Origin: Bryum argenteum
Taxonomy: Eukaryota; Streptophyta; Bryopsida; Bryales; Bryaceae
Length of the DNA: 64,000 nucleotides
Reading direction: 5' to 3'
Assembly (NCBI GenBank): GCA_037043015.1
Contig: CM073321.1
Coordinates: 32,900,101-32,964,100, forward strand
This document shows positions 12,379-22,554 of this stretch, in pieces (the stretch's first letter is position 1; every line of letters starts with the position of its first letter). The position numbers and the translations under genes are program-made. The notes below the pieces were generated by a model, which worked only from the letters and a program-made list of their open reading frames with translations, had not been told where the DNA came from and ran no database searches.

Positions 12379-12514
12379 GTGGTCTGTATGATGGTGGCTT
12401 ACAAACATTCCAAAACATTCCAAAACATTCGTGGTCTAACATTCCAAAACATTCGTTTGGAATCACATGTTTGAGAGGTCAACACTTTGAATTGACCACC
12501 ATCATACAGACCAC
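12379..12514. repeat. Foldback with perfect 19-bp arms
   Basis: GTGGTCTGTATGATGGTGG at 12379-12397 is the exact reverse complement of 12496-12514. The 98-bp loop contains several copies of CATTCCAAAA. This could be a miniature inverted-repeat element or a transcribed hairpin; nothing seen here decides between them. Confidence 0.75.
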
Positions 12515-13959
12515 CTCCTTAGATCTATTTTCCACTTATTTCAAAGTCACGATGGTTCGAAATACTTGCAAGTAAAATCTACCTTATATTGTCATTACTC
12601 CAATTATTTGTTTAATAATTCCATCATATTTATGAGGTGTTTATTAGCTATCCTAAGATTTAAAGATATTTTTCCTCCCTTCTTTTCAAAATTTTCTCTA
12701 TTATTCAAAGTTTGAGTTACTTCAACTACTTTTTGGTAATTTGGAAAAACTAGCTATGGTCTTCCAATAATTTTTTTGATGATTTCAACATTTTCATAGG
12801 GTCCTTATTGCCTTCATCTAACCAAAAAACCACCTCCACCATGTTAATTTCCAATACATTTGCATTTACCTCTTACTTTCATGAATCTAATACATCTTAA
12901 GTAATTCGAGAAAAAAACTTTCCTTGCTCTCGTCGTCCTAAGATTTTCACCATAACTTTTGTATGACATGAATTACCTGTTGAAGTCATAAAACCACTCT
13001 CCCGCTCATTCGACCCCTACTTCAAATTTTGCTCGATGACTGAATCCTCACAAAAAATTTTACACATAGTTCCATTTGTTCTATCATATTTTTAACACGT
13101 CGACCACGTTTATATCGTCCTATTTAGCTACTTCAGATATTACAAACACCTTCTTTCCATCATTTTCTTAATCACCCCTCATTCAAATTTCTCGAGGGTC
13201 CACCTAAATGGTGACACATAGATGCATTACTCCTATGATCTATTTTATGATGCCATTGTTTTTATAAGGTTCGTATTAGCTAGTGCAAGTACTAAAATCT
13301 TTTTTTCTCGAATTTTATTTATTTTACATTCCCAATTATACTAAGTTCCAATGTATTAAAACTTTTACATGGGACTCATAGCATATAGATGCATCTTTCT
13401 CACAAATATATAAATATCACCATCATTTTTATAGTGTCATAAGTACATAGTGTAAAATTTAAATTATTTTTTCTCGCCTTCGTTATGATTTATACCAATT
13501 ATTCAAAGTTCTAATCGGTAGAGGTAGACTAAAGTAATTAGGGGAAAATAATTCTGATTTTTCTAAAATCATTTTGATGATTTGATAATTCTTATAGTGT
13601 CCATATTAACTACTTTAAATATCAAATGCCTTTCCATTAACCTTGATAAGCCTCTTCTACTTTTAAATATGACAAATTAATTTGCAAATAGCACCTCTAT
13701 TTACAGATAGCACCTCTATTTACAGATAGCACCTTTATAAGTTATTTTTGCCCCTCCTTATTGTTGTTAATCAATTTCTCTGTCAAATTTAATTTCATCT
13801 TCTTAACTCTAGAAGACCAAAGTCATCAGAAGAAATGGCAGTGACTATGACATCATCATAGTCCAAAATCTTGCGCTTTCTTTTGTTGGCGCTGCGGTTC
13901 ATTTCCTCCTCACATCTAGGAGTCCTTCCAACTTCACAGCGAAGAGGGGGAAACCACCG
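12515..13959. other. AT-rich spacer without a recognisable gene
   Basis: Very AT-rich, no coding signal. A small tandem repeat of about 20 bp (AGCACCTCTATTTACAGAT) occurs at about 13685-13735. Confidence 0.4.
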
Positions 13960-14160
13960 GTGTGAGCGTTGAGCAGTGAGCGGTAAGTGGTGAGCGGTAA
14001 GTTTAAGCAGTAAGAAAAAAAAAATTAAAACTTTATGGCCCTATTACCATGGAATGGGTGGTGCCGATATTTTGAGATGGTTATTTTTAGGCATAAAAGT
14101 ACCTAAAACCATGGATATAGGTCCTTTATCCATTTATTTTCATGGTATTAAGGTCATACA
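13960..14160 (-). mobile_element. MULE-like terminal repeat (3' end of a minus-strand element)
   Basis: The sequence starting GTGTGAGCGTTGAGC at 13960, with further GTGAGCGGTAAG units to about 14012, matches the terminal repeats of the two MULE copies at 31347-31375 (inverted) and 61254-61289. The similarity continues inward: ATTACCATGG, then CCTAAAACCATGGATATAGG here, against CCTAAACCCGTGGAGATAAGG-type sequence beside 61254. This looks like the outer 3' end of a related element extending to the right, toward the ParB-methyltransferase pseudogene. A matching left-hand terminus of that element was not found. Confidence 0.5.
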
Positions 14161-14956
14161 AAATTTCATAAATAATCCACATTTGCAAGTTTAAATAAAA
14201 GTTAATTAAATTATGGGCTGGCATCATCATGTGTAACCAATACAATTCAAATCATATACAAAATATAAACCAAAATTTGGGATGGCCCTTTAGGTAATCA
14301 ATAAGTTTATTTTACCGAATTTAATATTTGGAGACTAATTAGGGCTGACGTCATCAATTTCCTATTACACTTGTCAGACTATATGTAAATGATTCGGTTT
14401 ATATAATCTAAAATTTATAACTACAGGTCGTCTTTTCGTGTCCTTGTAAGGTGTACAGAAAGACATTCACGTGGCATTGTAATGGTCTGAGTTCAATTCT
14501 CCTCGGCCTCGTTTGAGCGTTGCACTGCATCTTAAAGCAGCTATCCTGAGCTATACGAATACTTGACTAGAGCCCCTACCAACATTGGCAAGATTCAATC
14601 ACTCCAATGGAAAATAATAAAACCTTCTGAAACTTTTAGTCTACATTGAGTGTAAAACTTAAACATTTAGATACACCGATGCATTGAAATTGGAGTTGAA
14701 GAAGTTACATCAAAATTAGGGCTGACGTCAGCATTAAAGCCAAGCATGGCTTATATTACATTGTACTGAGATACTTAGAGTAATACTTGAAGCACTTAGT
14801 ATAGGGTTAAGCTATCAACGATAATCACGATAAATAAAAATATAAAACCGTATATATTGAAAAACACATATAGATAGTATATAAGTAATAGACCATGGTA
14901 AAGTACAAATGTATGGCGCTACCATGTCCAATACCTATCAGAAAACAAATCACAAA
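14161..14956. other. AT-rich 3' flank of the ParB-methyltransferase pseudogene
   Basis: No coding sequence recognised. The phrase AGGGCTGACGTCA occurs near 14342 and again near 14720. It lies between the terminal repeat at 13960 and the stop codon at 14957. Confidence 0.35.
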
Positions 14957-17900
14957 CTAGACAGATGGTATAGTACCATTAAAGTGCTGATCACACTGAT
15001 CAGCCTCAAAGTCTATAAATTTAAGCACAGTATTGCTATAACGTCGATGTAGAGTGTCAGACAGAATAAGAGATAGAACTTGAACAAACTCTTGAGCAAG
15101 ACGCTCAGCGGAGGATGGTAGGGTGAATTTTGATGGAGGGCTCTTGTAGAGATGAGCGTTGCGAGTCAATCGCTCTTTCAGACTTGCGATCCTTAAATTG
15201 CAAAGAAAGTCAGTCCTACCAATTTGTAAGTGCGTAATTTAAAATCGAGAAAAAGAATACAAGATGGTATTACGCACCAATGAACTTTCGTGGCTTCTTC
15301 ACGATCGGTTCGTCAAAGTCATAATCTGCGGGAGGGGCCGATTCTCTCCTTTCTTCATCACCGGGAGGACCATTCTTGTAATCCGCGAGTACACCATCAA
15401 AGATCTCTTCGTCAGGTTCCATAGCGATTAGGTGTCGGTTGGAGCGTGCGCAAGAAATTACAGATGCACCTAAAAAATCAGAAGCCCACGTTAAAAATGC
15501 GAAACGTAGAAACGAATTCTAATGTACAGTCTACGGAAACATTACCTGTACTTGCGCTCCAGTCAAAGACTATACCTCCATCGCTCGTGAGACAATCCAC
15601 GAAACATTGAATGAAGGGAAGGTCCTTTTCTTGTGAGCCTTGCCATAGCGTACCGTCCGGACGATAACGCAATGTTTCTTTGTCTGCAAAGTTACAGAGA
15701 TGGTCTTCCTCATCAGGTACAATTGCTACACCCGCGTATGCGTGTGCCACTTGCCTAGTTTGGAACTTTGAAAGATACTCTTTACAAACATACACTTTGA
15801 TATGGATGCAGTGAGTCTGCAAAACACAAGTATAGATACGTTAACATGGAAGTATAGAAGACAATGATCGTGAATTGTGAAATTGGAAATTAGAATCTGG
15901 TCCGTACCTCTTTTGGTTTAGGTACAGTAGAGGCCATAGGGAGGTGATTATATCCCCACCAGTCTTAAACAAGACGAAAACTATATGTATGCGACTCAGA
16001 ATCAATAGTACGCTCGATTCTAAGATATTTTGGATGCATAAAAAGAATGGCTCCAACGTCTGTCAAATGATACGCGGCAAACACGAAGAGGCTCTCAAAG
16101 TAGGTTTTGTCACGCCGGTTCTAGGATGGAATTTCTGTTGGAGACACATCCGGTACAGGTAAGTTCTCGGGAGCGTTTGCAAAAATGAGATCAATCCCTG
16201 GATGCTTGGGATCATACTCCATCGCCGAACACGGGTACCTTTGGTCTTTTCCGATCTGAGATACAAGTCAAAAATTAGATAGTGGCTAATAGATTTACAA
16301 GTACAAAATGTAATTAAGGAGATTATAAATGACAAATGTATGAAATAATACCTTCTTGATGTGCTCGACGATATCGAGGATTTGCGAATCCTAGTTTGTA
16401 GTCTTCAAGGACTGATGAACCAAATCTCCAATGTTCCCCTTCTCGAAATACATTGGCAGAGTGACTGATATTTTTGACGACGAGCTGCTACCAATGTGAT
16501 TGGGTTTCGGGAGAGGGCGTATGGCGAAGATTGGCTGGCTGAGGCGATGTGAGGTCTGCTGGGAGTTGTGGTCAACGGTGAATGATTGAGGGGACGACCC
16601 AGCATTGGTAAGCCCACCTATAGAAAGTTGAGTCAGTCTTGCAGCGCGTCGAATTGCATTATTTGTCGCTCCCTTTGAAGCCTGAGTCACATCAACATCT
16701 TCTGGCCCTGCAATGTCTTCTAGGAGGGGAGCAATTTCTTCGGATTCTTGCTCAAGATCTACAACAGGCTTCGCAACTGCGTTGCGTCGCTTCTTGTTTG
16801 CACGAGACTTGGGCACTGCAACTGGTGAAGAAAGAGAAGACATTGGATCAGGTGCGTAGTAAAATGAAGAGGTCGTCATCGTCATTGTCGTCAATCTCCA
16901 TCGGTGCAGAGTAAGCTGGGTTTGAAGCGAGGTTCCGAAGAAGATGCTTCTCCTCTTTGTGCACATAGTTGTCGTCGCACTCAAGGAACCATCCACCGGT
17001 CGTTAATTGGGAGTTGGTAAATAGCTCTTGTTGGGTTGATGAGAAAAAGCTGCGGGGATCATTTGTCACTGAAACGTCCTCGAACTCCATTGGAATGGAG
17101 AACGAAGCTAATGCTCCCTTGGCAACGAGCTCTTGTTTTAAGTACCTACAAAAATGTAAACAAATTAGACTGTGAAAATTGAATATATTGTACCATTTTT
17201 ATTACTATTTTATAGGAAATTGGATACATACCGGAATAAAAGTCGCTTAATTGTAGCTTTGCCTCCAGTAATCTTGTAAATATTCGAGCCCTTGATGAAC
17301 TTTGGACTTGCATTAGGAGCAAGATAGTTTTCGAATGCCTTCTCCTATAAGAGCAACCTCCACTTCTCGATATACACTAATGGCTTTAGTACAATACTAG
17401 ACCACTCAATGTTGAGGTTCTCGTTATCAACCAGATTCTGCAATTCACTTACAAGTGATTGCTCTAGTTGATAATACAAGAAACATGTTAGAATCTAAAG
17501 TAACATACAAACATATTGTAATCACAGACGAAAATGCAAGTTACGTGTGCCCAAAGAGAAGCACGATGTAGAAATGCAACTAAAGCTTTATCTTTCATAG
17601 GGCATTCTTCTGGGAAGCGAAATGATCGTCGAACTTTGCAGCCACTTTGCCTTGAAATCAAAGTGAACATTGTTAGTAGCTACCATGTGTAAGCGTTCAA
17701 GCTTCATGTCGGGTTTCAGGTTTTGGCTGTAATGAGAATTAATCTGCACATCAAACTCACACTTTTCATTGGCGCAGTAGAACGTAAAGACGGATACAGT
17801 GACATAAATCGAAGAACCCAGCCAGCAATACCTCTTTCGCAAATACTTTCCCGAGTTTATTATTGGCCACAGTGACCATCTTGTCGAAATTCTTCTCACG

Positions 17901-19720
17901 TATTGATTTAATTTCAGCCTTGATTGCGTTATCCATGGCACTCCATACTCCAGGTCCAGTTTGTTTCTCTTTTGGAACCGTGGTGTAGTACGTAGCTTCA
18001 GCTTTGTCTTAATTTTTTGCTAACCTTCTCTATATACCAAGCAGAACACAAATGAGAAGTTGTTTTAAAAAAAAATTGAAGGAATAGGGTCCAACACATA
18101 TGTAGAGAATGTACAGCGTATAGAAATTTTACAAAAACGTCTATTGTGACAGGATACCAAGTCTCCTTTCTTGCTTTCGCGTTCTTACAGATCCTGTAAT
18201 CTTCTGGGGAAATGAGGTCCTTGAAATCTTCGAGTTTCAATTTACCAAACTTCCTCATGCGTTGCAGTTTCGCACACAGACTGTCTTCGACGTAATCATG
18301 TTCAGTGGACCTACAACATAGAACGAAGGATAAGAAAAATTGAATATGACAAAATCATAAAAGAAAAGGATTTTAAAAAATGCGACATTCACTTACCAGT
18401 TTATGTCGTTCATAGCATCGAGGAGGAGATTGCTCTCTCCACGGGCATCGCGTACGATGCAATCAACCGAATTGTACCACGAGGGATCATTCTTGTGGTA
18501 CCTCTCGATATGGCGCATCCACGCTGTAACACGGTGGTTACCTTTGTAGACGTAGAAATATTTGTGACTAAGATTACGAAGATCTGGATCGGAATGCAGC
18601 GTACTCTCAAACTCTTCATTCGCGGCTCTCCAATGCGGGTTCGTCCAAAGTTCATCTTGAGTGTCAACAATTTTTTCTCGGCCTTTCTTGTTAAAGGGAG
18701 ACACGTACATTACCTGATCGCCTTCATGGTAGCCTTTGTTGAACTCATTCTCAATTTTTCTGACTTCTTATTTTGAGATCGGGCGAACCTTTGGATAACA
18801 AACGAGGCGACATAGCGGAATTAGCATACGAGACTTCTTAACAGGTTTGTAGCGTAACTTGTTGATGATTGCAATGGAATGACTCTTGTGGAGCATGCAC
18901 ATCTCGTTCGCACTCCAGTCGGGGTCCTTGTTTTGAAGATGTTGAGGCATGTGAATGATTTCAACGTTCACACCTCCACGCAATGTAGTTTCTTCATCAT
19001 CCGAGAGGGACTAGTGTCCGTCATGATCCTGAGTTGGTATATGAATATCTTCAGCTTCGAGAGCATTGTCACTTGAAACCGCATTGCATTCTCTTTCCGA
19101 AGCTTGGTGATCAGTTTCCGCATGACTCTCTTGCAGTACTCCAGATCCCAACTCTTCAACACTTCTGACATTATCAAGTATGAGTTCATCCCAGTCAGAA
19201 GACCCTGTTTGTGGAGGATTCAGAAGAGGCGGGTTGGCTTCTTCATCTTCAATGACATGGACTTGAGCTATGTTCATCTCGCAATTCACAAAAGGAATAA
19301 GATAGTGTCAAATGAACAATAATATATAAAAAGTAGTACATAATCTTTTTGTAATTAAGTATATGATAAACATGTCATATAATGTGACGATACAACTAAG
19401 GAGATTGCAACTTTGCGGCAAGTTGCGGAGAACGTCCGGGTGCAAGTCTAGCTAATGCTTTCTCTTCGATACGACGAGCTTTTGCCTCATTCTTCTTAAT
19501 TCGCATGTTAACCGCTTGTGCAACCCGATCAACGACAACACGTGAAATGTGACGGACAGGTGAGGTAGTAGGTGGAGTTCCCAAAACCAAAGACAATGCT
19601 ATTACTAATCAACGGGACTCTACTATAGCCAACACATCGTCTCTCAAAGCGGAGAGGTTGCTATCTGCATCCGATTCCTCTTCTGGATGAACTCCATGTA
19701 GCTTTAGAGGATCTTGCAAA
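14957..19720 (-). pseudogene. ParB/sulfiredoxin-like plus permuted DNA-methyltransferase-like gene, multi-exon, broken
   Basis: Read on the minus strand, coding blocks can be followed through several introns. An N-terminal part (19720-19396) is basic and helical. A ParB-like domain follows (about 18840-18420): it opens with MLIPLCRLVCYPKVRP and carries YVYKGNHRVTAWMRHI, where GNHR matches the ParB/sulfiredoxin G-x-x-R motif, and ends near SVDCIV. Later exons give a methyltransferase-like domain in beta-class (permuted) order: DLIFANAPEN (about 16165-16190) sits where DPPY is expected, then GAILFMHPK, then GGIVFDWSASTG (about 15575-15546) where the FxGxG SAM-binding motif is expected, spliced to SCARSNRHLIAMEPDEEIF, which resembles the usual 'GRrfIGiEldpeyve'. 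Splice sites such as CTGGTAAGTG support exons. In-frame stops occur near 19614, 19011, 18768, 16391, 16121 and 15966, with a frameshift near 16870. Both catalytic motifs are degenerate, so activity is unlikely. Domain calls are by motif only. Confidence 0.6.
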
Positions 19721-19874
19721 AACACCACCAACCAAACAATCAAATACCAAACAACGAAAACCAAATTTAAAAAAAAAAACTCAACTTAATCAATCCATCT
19801 TTGTTTCACAAAGTAATTCACAGAAATTTTAGAATTCACTGACCATCAATCATCTCAAAATCAACCATCTATTA

Positions 19875-21025
19875 AAATATAAGAATTCAAATCGCAGACA
19901 AGAAGCATGTTTCCAGGCTCAGCGACGAGCTTAATCGGCACGTAGCTCAAGCTCGTTCCTGACTGATTGCCAAACCCACGAACACGATACGCACCGGGTG
20001 CATAGGAGGCTCGCCTCCCAACGCGCCCACGAGCTCCACATTGACACAACATAAGCAGACAAAAAGTAATTTGGGAAAAAAAATTGAATACAGTCAGACA
20101 AGTGCGAGACTTGAGTCGACGCAAGTCTGACACTTGTCCGACCAATTCAACATTCCAAAACCACCAATTCAGAATCAACCATCACAAAAAATGTTAGAAT
20201 TCAAATCCAAGTCAACCAGGTTCGTTTCCGGGCTCAGCGGGGAGTATCATGGCCCGGCTAGCTGAACCAAGTTACCGGCTGACTACCAAACCTACGAGCA
20301 CGATTCGCACGCTGTGCATGAGAGGCTGGCCTTCCCGCGCTCCCAGGAGCTCAACGTCGACACAATATGAGCAGGCAGAAAGTAACTTGAGGAAAATAAT
20401 TAGAATTCAGTCGGACAAGTTCCTCACTTGCGTCGACGCAAGTCTGACACTTGTCCGACCAATTCGACATTCCAAAACCAAAAATTTAGAATCAACCATC
20501 ACGAAAAATGTTAGAATTCAAATTCAAGTCAACGAGGCTGGTTTCCGGGCTCAGCGGAGAGCATCATGGCCGGGCTAGCTGAAGCTGGTTCCCGGTTGAG
20601 AGCGGAACCCACAAGCACGATTCGCACCTTGTGCATGAGAGGCTGGCATCCCCGCGCGCCAACGAGCTCAGCGTCGACACAAGATAAGCAGACAGAGAGT
20701 GATTTGAGAAAAAAAATTTGAATTCAGTCGGACAAGTGCCAGACTTGCGTCGACGCGAGTGTGACACTAGTCCAACCAATTGGATAGTCGAAAACCACCA
20801 ATTCAGAATCTACCATCACGAAAAATGTAAGATTACAAATCCAAGTCAACGAGGTTGGTTTCTGGGCTGAGCGCGGAGCATCATGGCCCGACTAGCTGAA
20901 GCTTGTTCCCGGCTGACTACCAAACCTACGAGCACGATTCGCACCCTGTGCATGAGAGGCTGGCCCCCCTCTCGCGCGCCTAGGAGCTCAGCGTCGACAC
21001 TATATAAGCAGACAAAAAGTAATGC
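19875..21025. repeat. Tandem array of 317-bp units, four copies, last truncated
   Basis: The unit starts near a GTTAGAATTCAAATC phrase and repeats at about 19875, 20191, 20508 and 20825. Each unit has a GC-rich half (GGCTAGCTGAA, GCACGATTCGCACC, GAGAGGCTGGC) and an AT-rich half ending in a palindromic block. The palindrome is centred on GTCGAC, with a core ACTTGCGTCGACGCAAGT and outer arms GTCGGACAAGTG / CACTTGTCCGAC, at about 20093-20143, 20410-20460 and 20727-20777, exactly 317 bp apart. The fourth unit breaks off at about 21025 before its palindrome. No gene is evident in the array. Confidence 0.85.
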
Positions 21026-21100
21026 CGACCTCCCCTGGACCAGAGCATTGGCACACGATATGCCACGAGGAACTAGGCTCGAGAAGCTCAACACGCTCTC

Positions 21101-21541
21101 TCAACACGCTTTTGCAGGAGGGGCGAGCAACAAGACCTTCACACGGCAGGATGATCGAGACCAGGAAGATCGAAACCTCTCTATGGTGGATACGTGATTT
21201 CGAAGCCTCAGCATCTCCCAGAGATTGTACACCTTAACAGCCTTTCCTATGCAGGGATCTGCAACTCCTCTTGAAATCTCTCTACGAATTAGAGTTTTCA
21301 AATAATATTCAATTTTAGGTACCAGTAAGTTTTGTAGAAAACTTACCTTGAAATCTCTGGAGTACCATGCCTCCAACTCCGCTCGTGTCTTAATTGATTC
21401 TTTCGTAGCATATCGTTGCGCCTTGTAAAATTCGGCGAACAAACTAGACTCTGACAAATTTGAACTCACATTTTCCAAAGCTTCTTCGACGTGCTCTCTA
21501 GCTCCTTCCATTGCCACCTCTTTCTCGACCAAATGGGCCAT
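21101..21541 (-). CDS. Unknown open frame, 146 codons
   Basis: The longest clean frame next to the 317-bp array. It is rich in E, K and L, with likely helical stretches (EGAREHVEEALENVSS, RAELEAWYSRDF). I recognise no domain. It begins just after a stop-containing frame and may be one exon of a larger decayed gene; the proline/alanine-rich frames at 21609-21993 are probably not part of it. It could also be chance coding. Confidence 0.3.
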   Translation of the reverse strand: MAHLVEKEVAMEGAREHVEEALENVSSNLSESSLFAEFYKAQRYATKESIKTRAELEAWYSRDFKVSFLQNLLVPKIEYYLKTLIRREISRGVADPCIGKAVKVYNLWEMLRLRNHVSTIERFRSSWSRSSCRVKVLLLAPPAKAC

Positions 21542-22551
21542 TCTCTCTTCTTCCTAGAATTTTTTGACAACACTTAAACACTTCATCAAAATGCATCCTC
21601 TCATGGTATCAAATGTGAGGATCCCATTCTGTCAGAGAACTTTCTTCCCTCATTGTAAATTTAGTCCACTGCCGCCGAGCCCATCGGCGTTTAAAAAAGT
21701 AGCATAACGACATCGAATTTTGCATCTCCAGCGAGATAAGAGGCGAGCGGAGCTTCTTCCAGCTACGAGCGCTTGCTGCACAGGCAGGGCCGGCTAGTCG
21801 AGCACCTGCTGGCACTGTAGTCGACGGGGCCCAGGGGCTTGGAGCTTGGAGCAGATACTGCGCCATGGGCGTCGGGCCCCACGGGCATACGGGCCTCATG
21901 GGCGTGCCGACCCCATGGGTGAGTGGCTCCCAAGGCACTCGCCGCATGGACTATTGATTTATTTTTATTATTGTCCTTAAAAAGATTAGGCAACTATTTA
22001 CATAATTATTTTATAATGTAAAAACCTTTATTCATGAACTTCAATTTCATATGCAATAGTCACATATTCCGGAAGTACGAACTTGCAACCTGCATTTACG
22101 AGATTGGGATCCGCTACTACAAGATTGGGACCCGCAACATGAATCACTGTTTGCAATATAAAAGCAATATAAAATAAAAAATTCAGTCTTGGGTCCACAT
22201 ATATCATGAAACTATATCATGTCTAAACTCAAAACTACACCGAGTTGAAGAATGAATCCTTGTTGATTGTATACTTAACCAACCCTAGGTCTTCTCAGTA
22301 AACCAGGAAGTAAGGTTTCTCATGTACCTCCTCTAATTCTTCAGCACTTGTCTCAAATCCGTCCGTTGTATCATTATGTGTTTCCTCATGAGAAGAGGCT
22401 TTTGCTCTCTCGCCCATATCAATGACTCTTTTCTCCACAAACATTGCTGTTTCATCTCTTGATCAATCGTCTTCCTCTTCCAATCCTCTGCGACCCTAAA
22501 CACAATACATTTTGATATTATCCCATATACGTATTTGGGAATAATGTTACC
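21542..22551. other. Spacer with low-complexity GC-rich patch
   Basis: A GC-rich patch at about 21770-21950 repeats GGGC/CATGGGCG phrases and gives proline/alanine-rich frames on both strands, typical of simple-sequence DNA. The rest is AT-rich. A minus-strand stretch near 22333-22557 (including DWKRKTIDQEM) might be a small coding remnant. Confidence 0.3.
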
Positions 22552-22554
22552 TAT

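Noticed and set aside
14470..14520. Pol III B-box-like sequence (GAGTTCAATTCTC), possible tRNA or SINE
   Set aside because: No matching A box at the right distance and no T-stem pairing.
21609..21993. Proline/alanine-rich proteins on the minus strand
   Set aside because: Arise from a GGGC-rich low-complexity patch and read equally on both strands.
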